A stretch of DNA of 36,681 bases from JBBDIM01 sp040880405 (GCA_040880405.1 JBBDIM010000066.1:1-36681), one strand, 5' to 3'; numbered from the stretch's first letter, positions 7,242 through 16,818 are shown. The notes: a model not told the origin generated them from the letters alone. Translations and numbers: made by a program.

Positions 7242-7856
7242 ATGTCCAGCAAACAGTCCAGCAAATCCCAGATCCTCAAAAACATCCGCAACCAGATTGT
7301 CCCTCAGGTGGCGCTGCCTGATTTGAACCAAACCTGGATCACCTACGACGACCGCTGGACCCACTTTCGCGAGGTCTTGGGGGCGGTGGGTGGTGTGGCG
7401 GAAGAGTTGCCCTCAAGCGATGCCCTGCCGGAGGCGCTGGCCGAAATTCCTGCTTGGGCGGATGCTAAGAAGACCGTCAGCTTGGTTCCCGGGGTAAGCG
7501 GCAATGTCGATGCCGAACAGATCGACGACCCGCACCTACTGGAAGATATCGACTACGCGGTGCTGCCGGGGATTTTTGGTGTGGCGGAGAATGGGGCGGT
7601 GTGGGTCGAGGACAAACGGATCAAGCACCGTGTCCTCTACTTCCTGCCGCAGCATATCGCCCTGGTGGTCCCGGCACCGGAGGGGGCCGAGCGGGTCGTG
7701 GTCGATAATATGCACCAGGCTTACGAGCGAGTAAGCCTGGGCGAAAACTTCTTCGGGACCTTTATCTCAGGCCCCTCCAAGACCGCCGATATTGAGCAGT
7801 CTTTGGTGATTGGGGCCCATGGCGCGCGGTCGCTTCACATTTTCTTCGTGAAGTAA
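7242..7856 (+). CDS. lutC: Lactate utilisation protein LutC (LUD domain)
   Basis: 204 residues from an ATG that begins MSSKQSSKSQILKNI, a usual LutC opening. The LUD domain (formerly DUF162) is complete: a glycine-rich section AVLPGIFGVAENGAVW, then HIALVVPA, and the typical end FISGPSKTADIEQSLVIGAHG. This end is diagnostic of LutC. It completes the three-part lactate oxidation system with lutA and lutB, although an inserted RAYT region separates it from them. No strong promoter is visible in the 499-base spacer, so it may depend on read-through. Its last 22 bases overlap the end of the convergent gene on the minus strand. Confidence 0.92.
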   Translation: MSSKQSSKSQILKNIRNQIVPQVALPDLNQTWITYDDRWTHFREVLGAVGGVAEELPSSDALPEALAEIPAWADAKKTVSLVPGVSGNVDAEQIDDPHLLEDIDYAVLPGIFGVAENGAVWVEDKRIKHRVLYFLPQHIALVVPAPEGAERVVVDNMHQAYERVSLGENFFGTFISGPSKTADIEQSLVIGAHGARSLHIFFVK

Positions 7857-8434
7857 TTGGCCTCGGCTCGGTCGCCGATCGATTGGCCACCCGCCAAGTC
7901 TTGCGAGCGGGTGGTCCGGACCTGCACCAAGCAGTGGGCTTCGTCCGGATCGCGGTTCTGCATTCCGAACAAGTTGGTGATACGGACCCCGGTGTGGGAA
8001 AGGTCGTAGCGGAGGACGTGGATCGACTCGGAGTGCGGCAGATACCGCACCACCTCAAACACCGATCGTAGATTGGTCGGCAGCATGGCGGCGCTGTTGA
8101 AGGGAGTAACTTGGTGATGCTCGGTGATGCTCACGATTTCGCGGTCGGTGCTGGCGACCACAAACCGATCGCGATGCGTCGCGCCGTCTCCCTCTTCGAG
8201 GTCACTCAACAGGTAAATGCGATACTCGTTTCCGTCCTCGCTGGTGAATCGATCCTTGTGCCGCATCTGAAACGTCCGCCCGGCCAACAGGTCGGGCCGT
8301 TCCAATCGGAATTCAAACCATGCCTCCTGGGCCTTGGACAAATAGGTCTCACCATACATGGCGGCGCCCAAGGCGATCAACAGCAGCGAGTAAAGGAAAG
8401 TAGGGGCGGTAACCGTGCGATAGATGCTCTTCAT
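7835..8434 (-). CDS. Hypothetical protein with N-terminal membrane anchor
   Basis: 199 residues from the ATG at 8434, with a GGGA-like ribosome site about 10 bases upstream. A basic start (MKSIYRTV) is followed by one hydrophobic helix at about 12-27, a signal anchor or uncleaved signal. The remainder is soluble and probably periplasmic, with alternating beta-type sequence (EYRIYLLSD, HRDRFVVAS, VRITNLFGM). I do not recognise the family. Codon use is like that of its neighbours, and the frame on the other strand shows no better protein. Its 3' end overlaps lutC tail to tail, which is uncommon but compatible with both being real. Confidence 0.65.
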   Translation of the reverse strand: MKSIYRTVTAPTFLYSLLLIALGAAMYGETYLSKAQEAWFEFRLERPDLLAGRTFQMRHKDRFTSEDGNEYRIYLLSDLEEGDGATHRDRFVVASTDREIVSITEHHQVTPFNSAAMLPTNLRSVFEVVRYLPHSESIHVLRYDLSHTGVRITNLFGMQNRDPDEAHCLVQVRTTRSQDLAGGQSIGDRAEANYFTKKM

Positions 8435-8869
8435 GTTCCAGTCCCAGTGTTCTCAAACCTGATTGCGCGAATGCTCCGGCAGGGGGGCGATTTGGGTCGT
8501 TCGCCTGACTACCGGAGGTCAACAAAAAACGATGCGCATGGGGGAGGGGCTGCATGGTGGGACATAGCCGAACTCGGTTGGCCTTCGTTTCCGGTGAGAG
8601 TCTTTCACTGATCGCTCAGCGATCGACTTGCCTCAGTTCACCGGTGCCGCAGGTCGGATTCCGTGGGTGGAAGGCGACCTCAGGTGGAAAAGGCCCTGGT
8701 TCCGATCACGATGCTCGCCCCGAGCAGTTCTAAGGGCGAGGATCGTGACCTCATTTTATCCGGAATCCGGGCTCACAGGCAGAGAAAAATAGCCTGTTGG
8801 GAGAATTTTATGGAATTTAACGCCACCTTAACCCATTGTAGAGTGGGTGTAGTGCATTTTTTAACCACC
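8435..8869. other. Intergenic region without gene
   Basis: About 435 bases. No convincing coding frame, tRNA or repeat seen. It is AT-rich near 8790-8870, past the stop of the next minus-strand gene. Confidence 0.4.
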
Positions 8870-9238
8870 TTACAAGACTTCGAGTTTTATCCCCAGCTCA
8901 GCCGCTCTAATAATCATTCCTCGCTCAAAATAGACGAAAGGACGGTGCTGATTCTTCCTTCGCGCGTAGGAGAACATTTCGAGGACCATCTTTACCGGCA
9001 GGTCTCCTTCATCCACCGCGATGACCACGCGGTCGACAAATCGGAATTCCCGCTCGAGTCGGCACTTCAGACCTTTTTCGAGCGTGTCCTTCAAATTGGC
9101 GACCTGGCCCTGGGCGGTCGTTCCGTCGAACGACACCGGCTCGACCGCGTCCGCGGAACGGCCGGAGATCGTTAAAGCGAGCAGAAACAAGGGAAAAACC
9201 AGAGCAAAGGGGCGGATCGCGGGGAGTTTTCGAAGCAT
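8870..9238 (-). CDS. Small secreted protein of unknown function
   Basis: 122 residues. A clear signal peptide (MLRKLPAIRPFALVFPLFLL, likely cleavage near SADA/VEP) is followed by about 88 residues of mature protein with FVDRVVIAVDEGDLPVKMVLEM. An AGGA ribosome site sits seven bases before the ATG. I do not recognise a family. The mature part looks like a small alpha/beta domain, perhaps related to secretin or STN-like domains, but this is only an impression. It is divergent from the DUF1501 gene downstream on the plus strand. A 9-bp inverted repeat (9281-9307) lies 43 bases upstream of the start. Confidence 0.65.
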   Translation of the reverse strand: MLRKLPAIRPFALVFPLFLLALTISGRSADAVEPVSFDGTTAQGQVANLKDTLEKGLKCRLEREFRFVDRVVIAVDEGDLPVKMVLEMFSYARRKNQHRPFVYFERGMIIRAAELGIKLEVL

Positions 9239-9280
9239 AAGTCATCCTAGGACAGAACCGATGGGTGGATAGACAGACCC

Positions 9281-9307
9281 TTGCCATGGCATTTTGCACC
9301 ATGGCAA
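9281..9307. promoter_or_regulatory. Inverted repeat upstream of the small secreted protein gene
   Basis: TTGCCATGG and its exact complement CCATGGCAA, separated by nine bases. The position (upstream of a start codon, near the likely promoter) suits an operator, but a simple hairpin is equally possible. Confidence 0.35.
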
Positions 9308-9493
9308 CGTGGCGCAGGAGTTAACAAAAGGAACCTCACGCGACAAGGGCAATTGGGCGCGAGAAGTCATCTAGCGAGGCGCGCCGGAAGCTAGCATGCT
9401 CACCCCCGATATTCCATCGCCATTGCGGGCAATCTTCGCATTGCAGCACAACGCCGGATTGGCGACCATTATTTTGGCCGTAAGACAAAATGG

Positions 9494-9523
9494 TTGACAT
9501 TAGGATTAGCGTTTGGCTATACT
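9494..9523 (+). promoter_or_regulatory. Strong sigma-70-type promoter of the DUF1501 gene
   Basis: TTGACA at 9494-9499 and TATACT at 9518-9523 with an 18-base spacer. The transcript would start near 9530, leaving a leader of about 209 nt before the start codon. Confidence 0.75.
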
Positions 9524-9529
9524 CCGCAA

Positions 9530-9738
9530 GTGCCGCCGGATCCTACGGGGTCGTAGCCGGTGGTCATGTCGCTTGAGAGGACAGCGCGAACCCCTAGCGC
9601 CGGATGGTTCCCACCGAGCGGATGAAGTGAACAAGCGGTCTGTGTTTCCTTCACCGTGCCATCCTACCTCTGACACGTGCCGCCCTAACGCAGGGTGGTG
9701 GCAAGTCAGGACTCAAAACCGGCGAAGGAGCATTGCCA
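9530..9738 (+). other. Long, structured-looking 5' leader of the DUF1501 gene
   Basis: A GC-rich leader between the promoter and the ribosome site GAAGGAG (9724-9730). Short stems are readable, for example CTACG-GGGT-CGTAG and an imperfect TGCCGCCCT/AGGGTGGTGGCA pair just before the ribosome site. It matches no riboswitch class that I recognise; a regulatory element is conjecture. Confidence 0.35.
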
Positions 9739-11214
<1,476 letters not shown>

Positions 11215-11257
11215 GAACAGCTCCACCCATCCTTTTCGTGACGCACTTTTCCATAAG

Positions 11258-11297
11258 AAAACGGCCTCGGTGTCCAATCCTCACCGGGGCCGTTTTT
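11258..11297 (+). terminator. Rho-independent terminator of the DUF1501 gene
   Basis: A stem of about 15 bp (AAAACGGCCTCGGTG with CACCGGGGCCGTTTT, one G-U pair) ends in a T run (TTTTT at 11293-11297), 43 bases past the stop. Confidence 0.9.
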
Positions 11298-11339
11298 GTT
11301 TCTTGAGAGGTGACCTCCGGCTATGTGGCCAGAAAGTAG

Positions 11340-11661
11340 GTTAGCCACAGAGCACACAGAGGTCACAGAGAGAAGCAGTTGGAACGCACGCCTTTACTAA
11401 CGACGTTACTGGCCCAAGGCAAGCAAAGAAGTTGAGCCACGGATGGGCACGGATTCTCACGGATAAGCAGGAAGTTGCCGCAGAGACAAGCCTCATCTTC
11501 TGTCACTTCTCTGTGGCCTCGGTGACCTCGGTGGCTAAGAAAAGGAGCCGCGGATCGGCGCAGATAAGCACGGATAAAGTCACCCGCGATTCGTCGTTCT
11601 ACTCGCTTGCGATCCGCGTTACATCCGCGCCGGTCCGCGGCTAAAAAAATCTCTCGCCAAG
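11340..11661. repeat. Cluster of short lineage-type repeats, including a 106-bp insertion
   Basis: Runs of CCACAGAG/CACAGAGG-type and CACGGAT/CGCGGAT-type words in both orientations. Bases 11502-11538 plus 11645-11661 match 31465-31518 almost exactly, but here a 106-base block (11539-11644) sits between them. Its core, 11546-11642, has 16-nt inverted ends (15 of 16 match) and the block is bordered by GGCTAA on both sides. No gene is seen in 11215-11877. Confidence 0.7.
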
Positions 11662-11877
11662 TCGCAAAGGGGATTGATGGGAGGGAAAATGAACCGGCCG
11701 ATTTCTGGCGTATCGACCGGGGATTGAGGCGTTAGAGGAGTGCGGTGAAAGCGGGAAGTTGTTTTTCCGTTGTACCTTGGCGATGGTGGTCGTCGCTTTA
11801 CAAAGTGGCACGCGCCCCACGCGGTACGTATGATGAGAAGGCATCACCCGGCACAACCCCTCGATCGAGCCAAGCTC

Positions 11878-12018
11878 ATGAATAACCAACAAGCAATCAA
11901 TGAACTCACCCCTGAGCAAAAACAGGAACTGATGCGCCGCCTAACGGAACATGACGCTAACCCCGAATCCGCGATTAGTCTTAAGGAACTCCAGCGGCAA
12001 CTTAATGAGTGCGATTAG
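11878..12018 (+). CDS. Possible orphan antitoxin (addiction-module component-like), 46 residues
   Basis: Short frame from ATG 11878: it has a TPEQKQELMRRLTEHDANP section and a LKELQRQLNEC end. This resembles the tail of small addiction-module antitoxins (ELxRRLxxxxANPxxxxxxxEVxxxL) found before RelE/ParE toxins; usual members have about 70-75 residues, so it is short at the N-terminus. The following frame opens right after the stop (ATG 12019) with MATLRFRPQA, toxin-like, then breaks off. The likeness is suggestive only, and no good ribosome site is visible. Confidence 0.4.
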   Translation: MNNQQAINELTPEQKQELMRRLTEHDANPESAISLKELQRQLNECD

Positions 12019-12075
12019 ATGGCCACCTTGCGGTTTCGCCCCCAAGCCCCCAAGTCTTCGATGATTTCTGTTTGA
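12019..12075 (+). pseudogene. Possible remnant of a RelE/ParE-type toxin start
   Basis: Begins one base after the putative antitoxin stop and reads MATLRFRPQAPK before stopping after 18 residues. The first ten residues resemble RelE/ParE openings. It is too short for certainty. Confidence 0.25.
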
Positions 12076-12115
12076 ATCGTCCCTTCAGGACTCAAGAATA
12101 AAATAGAAACCTGAA

Positions 12116-12134
12116 CCCAGGACTTCGTCCTGGG
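12116..12134 (-). terminator. Hairpin after the HD-GYP gene
   Basis: CCCAGGAC-TTC-GTCCTGGG, an 8-bp perfect stem with 3-nt loop, about 40 bases past the stop of the minus-strand gene. It may act as terminator; the surrounding words (CAGGACTTCGTCCTGGG) also look like a dispersed repeat. Confidence 0.45.
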
Positions 12135-12174
12135 CTGTCGTTAGACGTCCCCTTGGGACTCAGGACAAGACTCG

Positions 12175-13269
12175 TTATCCCGTCGGCAAACCGGCTTGGA
12201 TGGCGGGATTTGTGAGCAACGTCGTGAAATCGGCCGGTTTGATGGTTTCGTTGAGGCGGCGGCGGATCTCGATGAAATCTTTCTCGTGATACAAAAACGC
12301 GTCGACGACGTCGGGGTCGAAGTGGTTGCCTCGACCTTCGAGAATAATCCCTCGGGCCTTTTCGTGGCTGAACGCGTCCTTGTACACGCGGACGGTCGTT
12401 AGGGCGTCGTAAACATCGGCGAGCGCCACAATGCGGCCGCAAAGTGGGATTTCGTCGCCGGCCAGGCCGAACGGATAGCCGGAGCCGTCGAACTTTTCAT
12501 GGTGGGAAGACGCGATGTCCCGCGCGAAGCGGAGGTACTCGGCGTCGGGCTGTTCGCGGAGGGCCGCGTCCAGCGTGTTGCTGCCGATGATCGCGTGCTG
12601 CTTCATGATCTCGAACTCGTCCGGAGTCAGGGCACCCGGCTTGAGCAGCACATGGTCCGGGATGCCGACCTTGCCGATATCGTGCAAGGGGCTGGTCGAG
12701 TAGATCGTCCGCACGAAGTCGGGGTCGATGATCTCGGTGTACTTGGGCAAGTCGGCCAAGCGGCTGGCCAGCAGGCGCGAGTACTCGCGGATTCGTTCCA
12801 GGTGGGCACCGGTCTCGGGGTCGCGCGATTCGGCCAGCTTCGCCAGCGCGAAGATGATCACGTTGCGGCTCTCGAGCGAGACGATCCGCTGCGCCGCGCG
12901 GAGGCGGATATGCAGTTCCTCCGGGTCGAACGGTTTGGTAATGATGTCATCCGCCCCGGCGCGGAGCCCGGTAACCAGATTGTCGCGCCGATCGAGGGAG
13001 GTCAGCAGGATAAAGTAGATGTATTCGCTTAAGGGGCGATGCCGCAGGCGGCGACACAAGTCGACTCCGGACATCCCCGGCATTTGCCAATCGGACAGGA
13101 CAATCCGGTAGTCCCCCCGATAGATCATTCGCAGGGCTTCCTCGCCATCGCGCGCGGTTTCGGTCTCGATGCCCATCGCTTCGAGCACGTCACTCAGCAG
13201 TCCGAGACAGGCCTGGTCGTCATCGACGAGCAGGATGGGCGCGTTGGGCGTGCGACGTTCATGAATCAT
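12175..13269 (-). CDS. Response regulator with HD-GYP output domain (c-di-GMP phosphodiesterase type)
   Basis: 364 residues from the ATG at 13269, which overlaps the stop of the Hpt gene (TAATG). The receiver domain (about 10-125) has the acidic pocket VDDD (16-18), phospho-acceptor D60 in LSDWQMPG and K112 in TKPF. The HD-GYP domain (about 130-345) has ETGAHLERI, the H196-D197 pair in HDIGKVGIP, HHEKFDGSGYP with the GYP at 264-266 and ALADVYDALTT. All the key residues of active c-di-GMP phosphodiesterases are present. The likely role is to lower c-di-GMP when phosphorylated. The neighbouring Hpt protein is the probable phosphate donor; no sensor kinase is adjacent. Confidence 0.93.
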   Translation of the reverse strand: MIHERRTPNAPILLVDDDQACLGLLSDVLEAMGIETETARDGEEALRMIYRGDYRIVLSDWQMPGMSGVDLCRRLRHRPLSEYIYFILLTSLDRRDNLVTGLRAGADDIITKPFDPEELHIRLRAAQRIVSLESRNVIIFALAKLAESRDPETGAHLERIREYSRLLASRLADLPKYTEIIDPDFVRTIYSTSPLHDIGKVGIPDHVLLKPGALTPDEFEIMKQHAIIGSNTLDAALREQPDAEYLRFARDIASSHHEKFDGSGYPFGLAGDEIPLCGRIVALADVYDALTTVRVYKDAFSHEKARGIILEGRGNHFDPDVVDAFLYHEKDFIEIRRRLNETIKPADFTTLLTNPAIQAGLPTG

Positions 13270-13643
13270 TAATCGGCTCCTACCAGATGCTGATCGATTA
13301 GCTGGCTCAGCCGATCGCAATCCTCGCGTACCTCATTCAATTGGTCCGCTAGATTGGCACAATCACCCGCCGAGATTTGTTCGAGTTCCGCCACCGAGCT
13401 GGCCAGCCCATTGGCGGAGATGGTAAGTAGCGCCCCTTTGATCCGATGAGCAATTCGCGCGAGCTCTGGGCAGTTTCGCGCGTCGGCGGCAACCTCTAGC
13501 TCCTTCAGATCACGTTCGAAGCTGACCTGAAATCGAGCCAGCGCCTTGTTCAACAGATCGTCACGACCCAGGCAACGATGCCGTAATGCCTCCCAATCCA
13601 ACATGTGGGAAGGAGGTGCTTTAGGGCTGGACTGCAAGTTCAT
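13269..13643 (-). CDS. Hpt (histidine phosphotransfer) domain protein
   Basis: 124 residues. The start was set at the ATG at 13643 because a perfect AGGAGG lies six bases upstream; a longer frame to 13679 would include that site in coding sequence. A single four-helix Hpt domain has the phospho-acceptor motif LARIAHRIKGALLTI (His 66), with the usual Arg/Lys-Gly after it. The stop overlaps the start of the HD-GYP regulator, giving strong translational coupling. Expected to pass phosphate between an unlinked hybrid kinase and the receiver next door. Cytosolic. Confidence 0.88.
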   Translation of the reverse strand: MNLQSSPKAPPSHMLDWEALRHRCLGRDDLLNKALARFQVSFERDLKELEVAADARNCPELARIAHRIKGALLTISANGLASSVAELEQISAGDCANLADQLNEVREDCDRLSQLIDQHLVGAD

Positions 13644-13824
13644 CACTTGCCTCCTGGGCGGTTGAAAGTGGAAAAACAAAAGTTTTACTCCCGAAAGATT
13701 AGGTTGCTTGTCGGGGATGTCAAAGAATGGGGCGTACGGTTGCCCGTATCCCGCAGCTAAAGCGCAAGCCTCCCGAATATTCGGTTCAACCCATCAAACC
13801 GCACCTATCCAGCGGAGGGGCGGT

Positions 13825-13940
13825 GCAGCCTCTTCCGAGAAGTTCTCGCGCCGGTTCGGGTACCACTAGGCGGCGTTGCCGTTGGAGGATTTTCACGCCC
13901 AAGATCGGAGGGCTCGCGCCCTGCCGCTTTCATTTTGCAA
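13825..13940. repeat. MITE-like repeat, family A (left-truncated copy)
   Basis: Shares the internal words (CTTCCGAGAAGTTC..GCCGGTTCGGGT..GGCGGCGTTGCC, TTTCACGCCCAAGA) and the right inverted end (13903-13928) with the full copy at 21323-21466. The left end is not recognisable. It lies between the Hpt gene start and the FadL-like gene end. Confidence 0.6.
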
Positions 13941-13957
13941 CTCTCATCAACGTCGCT

Positions 13958-15157
13958 CTAGTACCGAATCCGGATACCGGCAGCCAGCGAATGGGCGCTG
14001 ATCTCATGGGTCAAGGAATCCCCCGCGCCGAAAGGTGGCGAGGGCAAGGGGCCGGTCACGCTGTTTTCCACCAGGTAGACATAGGCAAGCGTCAAATCGA
14101 CGGACTCGGTTAGTCGGCAGGAGGTACCCAGGGCGAAGTTTTGATCCTGGATCAAAGGGGTGGAAATGTTGGTCAGGGCGGCGTCACTTTGGATCGGGTT
14201 TTGGTTCCAGTTGTACCCCGCGCGGAGCTGCCACCAGTCGTTCAACTGATACTGCACACCTACCGCCCCGGCCATGACGCTCCGCCAACCCATTTCTTGA
14301 AAACCGGAAGTGTTGGCGTAATCAAAGTACCGCAAGTCGGCGGCGAAGACCCAGCGCTGCATGCCGTAATAGGCGAGGCCCCCGGACAGAATCATCGGGT
14401 AGTCCAGATCGAATCGAACCACGCCCGAGGGTGTGAAGAACCGAAAGTCCTCGAACCACTGCGGGCTCTTAATGCTGAAACCGGCCCGCCAGCAACTCGG
14501 ATGTGCGTAATAAACACCCGCCTGCACGCCACCACCCCAATGCACACGGTTGCCGGAGCCGGGGGTCGCATCAGGCGTGATCGCCGAAGGCCCCAGCGGG
14601 TCGAAGGTCATTCTCGCGACGCTAATCGTGGGGGAGATTCCGACCGACCAGCGGTCGGAAATCGTGTAGGAGAGAGTCGGCGCGACCTGCATGATTTCCG
14701 CGTCGGCATAGAGCGGACCATCGGTCAGCAGCGGATTGCCCGCGTCCCGAGGCAGGTTGTTTCGGAACCCACCGATCCCATACATCCCCAGTCCCACGGT
14801 GAAGGGCGTCCCTTCAATGTGGTCGACCCAGCCCACACTCGGAATCATCGCGACCCCCGCTTCGCCACTGGTCGTGTTGGAGACGCCCCCGATGTCGGAG
14901 GTCAGGTCGACATCGGCGAGCAACCCTTCCATCCCGAACGAAACCTCCGATTGAGGCAGGGCGCTAATCGAAGCGGGATTCCAGTGGACCGCACCAATCG
15001 CGTCCAAAGGGGCGGCGGTACCCGCGCCACCCATCGAGCGATTGATCGGGCCAACCCCCGTGACCGTGATGCCTTGACCATGGGTCGCAGCAACATGAGC
15101 GAGGATCAGGACCAAGAAAAGAGCGCCGCGCGACAGCGTTGCAAGCGGTGAAAGCAT
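13958..15157 (-). CDS. Outer-membrane transport protein, OmpP1/FadL family
   Basis: 399 residues. A signal peptide (hydrophobic 10-25, likely cut after THG or GQG) is followed by the FadL-type plug opening: GPINRSMGGAGTAAP, then DAIGAVHWNPASIS. The body shows alternating amphipathic strands (GLGMYGIGGF, WVFAADLRYFDY, LRAGYNW, VDLTLAYVYLVEN) and the chain ends with an aromatic strand IRIRY, as outer-membrane barrels do. The family takes up long-chain fatty acids or aromatic hydrocarbons; the substrate here is unknown. Full length. It stands alone on the minus strand with a 324-base upstream region full of nested inverted repeats (15260-15476). Confidence 0.88.
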   Translation of the reverse strand: MLSPLATLSRGALFLVLILAHVAATHGQGITVTGVGPINRSMGGAGTAAPLDAIGAVHWNPASISALPQSEVSFGMEGLLADVDLTSDIGGVSNTTSGEAGVAMIPSVGWVDHIEGTPFTVGLGMYGIGGFRNNLPRDAGNPLLTDGPLYADAEIMQVAPTLSYTISDRWSVGISPTISVARMTFDPLGPSAITPDATPGSGNRVHWGGGVQAGVYYAHPSCWRAGFSIKSPQWFEDFRFFTPSGVVRFDLDYPMILSGGLAYYGMQRWVFAADLRYFDYANTSGFQEMGWRSVMAGAVGVQYQLNDWWQLRAGYNWNQNPIQSDAALTNISTPLIQDQNFALGTSCRLTESVDLTLAYVYLVENSVTGPLPSPPFGAGDSLTHEISAHSLAAGIRIRY

Positions 15158-15259
15158 TTAATTCAACCTAAGCCGGAGATTCGTTATAATTCACCCCATA
15201 TGGCATCGGCGCGTTCAAGGGAAATTCTGTAGTCATTTCATTCGACACGGGAAACCTCC

Positions 15260-15476
15260 CAGGGGATGAGTCCCCTCGGTCTCCATCCCGGCCAATGAAG
15301 CCCCTTGCGGGCAGCCTCCAACTCGGGACTTATCCCCTTTCCGCGTTGCTGGCCAAGGATGAAACCATTCTCCACCGCGTCATCACTCCAACGCGACGAA
15401 GGGTATAAGTCCAATTATCGCTGGGAGCACGGGGCAACGGGCCTTGCCACTTCCAGATAATCGGACTCATCCCCTG
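15260..15476. repeat. Nested inverted-repeat block upstream of the FadL-like gene
   Basis: Outer pair: CAGGGGATGAGTCC at 15260-15273 and its complement at 15463-15476. Inner pair: 15326-15347 with 15391-15412, sharing GGACTTAT and CCGCGTT-type words. A third pair (AGTCCAATTATC at 15409-15420 with GATAATCGGACT at 15456-15467) and a small GGCAA/TTGCC hairpin are nested inside. It could be a mobile palindrome or a structured RNA. The region 15158-15481 holds no gene. Confidence 0.65.
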
Positions 15477-15481
15477 CGAGC

Positions 15482-16213
15482 TCACACCTTCTCGCAAACG
15501 GCGATCCAGCCGCTGGCCCTGAGGCCGCCGAGCAGCCAAGGGGCGGGCAGTGGTGCTTGGCGGTTCATCGCCAAGGGGATTTGCCGCCGGATGTGGAAGC
15601 CTGCTTGGCGGAGGGCGGCGGAGAATTCTTTCCGGCTGAACACATGCAAAAAGAAATTGGGGATGTTGCGGTAGCGGTAGTATTTATCGCCTCGCTCCAT
15701 CTCCGGGGTCATTCGGCTTTGCACCAGGTGTTTGGCCACCCACCATGCCCCAGAGGGTTCCCAGAGGTTGAACCAAAAGTTGTGTACGTGCAGCACAAAG
15801 ATCCCGCCCGGCTTGAGGATGCGGTGCGTGTGCTCTAAAAACTTCCGCCGGTTCTCCGCCCCTTTGATCATCCCCAAAGTGCTGAACATGCAGATGGCGT
15901 GGTCGACCGATTGGCTGGCGATCCCATCCAACTCAACCAGGTTGGCCTGCAAGGTCTCGATCTCGAGCTGGTCTACCTGGGCCTTTTCCCGCACCACGCG
16001 GAGCATCTCGGCCGACAGATCAACCGCCAACCCACGGTTGCCCCGCCGGACCAACGGGACCAAGGCCCGGCCAGTGCCACAGCCCAAGTCGGCGACCAGG
16101 CCGGTCGGCGGGATCGACTCGGCGATCACCTGCTCGTCGAACTGAAACAGATCGCAAAAGGCAAAAAATTCGTCGTAGTCATCGGCGATCGCCGGCGACT
16201 GGAGATAATCCAT
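15482..16213 (-). CDS. SAM-dependent methyltransferase, class I
   Basis: 243 residues from the ATG at 16213, chosen because GGGGGA lies just upstream and the next residues (MDYLQSPAIADDYDEFF) look like a family opening. Alternatives at 16285 and 16312 would add a Ser/Pro-rich tail. Motif I is VADLGCGTGRAL (42-48), motif II is near AVDLSAEML, then AICMFSTLGMI and ILKPGGIFVLHVHN for motif post-I/III. The substrate is not predictable. No linked gene suggests a pathway: it is followed by the FadL-like gene after a 324-base repeat-filled gap. Confidence 0.85.
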   Translation of the reverse strand: MDYLQSPAIADDYDEFFAFCDLFQFDEQVIAESIPPTGLVADLGCGTGRALVPLVRRGNRGLAVDLSAEMLRVVREKAQVDQLEIETLQANLVELDGIASQSVDHAICMFSTLGMIKGAENRRKFLEHTHRILKPGGIFVLHVHNFWFNLWEPSGAWWVAKHLVQSRMTPEMERGDKYYRYRNIPNFFLHVFSRKEFSAALRQAGFHIRRQIPLAMNRQAPLPAPWLLGGLRASGWIAVCEKV

Positions 16214-16409
16214 CGTCCCCCGAGACACACCCCTGGGAAGCTGCCAAGAAGGCTTAGACGAGTGCTGAGACGGGGGACTTTTCATCAGGTGTGGGCCACA
16301 ATAGAAATCCAAAGGGGGAGAGGTCGAAGTGGTGGATTATCCCCTTTGGGTTGGGTTCTGGCCATGGCGGCTGTTTTATTTTCCCGGATGGGGACGCCTC
16401 CGAATCTGT

Positions 16410-16436
16410 CGTAGCCACGCTTGCTAAAAGCGTGGG
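16410..16436. repeat. Short palindromic repeat, family C (copy 1)
   Basis: Hairpin CCACGCTT-GCTAA-AAGCGTGG within CGTAGCC...GG. The same hairpin and flanks recur at 33139-33165 with one changed base in the loop. Confidence 0.65.
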
Positions 16437-16467
16437 GGAATTGCTAACCCGCTCCGCCATAGGGGCT

Positions 16468-16818
16468 GGGTGCCATGCCCACGCCCTCCAACGTGGGCAT
16501 GAGAAGTGAGAGATTATACTGTCTCTTTCGGGAAGACCGGACGCCCTCTCTGGTTCCATCAGACGACATTGCCATTGGGTGATCTTCACGCCAAAGACCG
16601 GCGGGCTCGCGGCCAACCGCTTTCATTTTGCATTTTTCATTTTCCAATACTCATTAATCATTAAAAGCGGAGCAGCGCGAGCTGCCCGGTGAAGTGCGAG
16701 AGGATCCTGCCTCTTCCGGGAAGATCGGACGCCGGTTCGGGTTCCTTCAGGCGAAGTTGCCGGTGGAAAACGGGCCCGCCAAAACATGCCCACGTTGGAG
16801 GGCGTGGGCATGGCACCC
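16468..16818. repeat. Composite element with perfect 34-bp inverted ends, family B (copy 1)
   Basis: The outer ends 16468-16501 and 16785-16818 are exact inverted copies; each is itself a hairpin (CATGCCCACG..CGTGGGCATG). Inside are two family-A MITE half-copies: one runs to an A-type right end at 16597-16621, the other starts with an A-type left end at 16666-16690. The same 34-bp ends bound 20035-20498. The region 16214-17050 has no gene; it lies upstream of the RDD operon. Confidence 0.8.

Noticed and set aside
14141..15151. Open frame of 336 codons on the plus strand
   Set aside because: Antisense to the FadL-like gene, whose signal peptide, plug motif and final aromatic strand are clear.
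15260..15476. CRISPR array
   Set aside because: The repeats are inverted and nested, not evenly spaced direct repeats, and there are no cas genes in the window.
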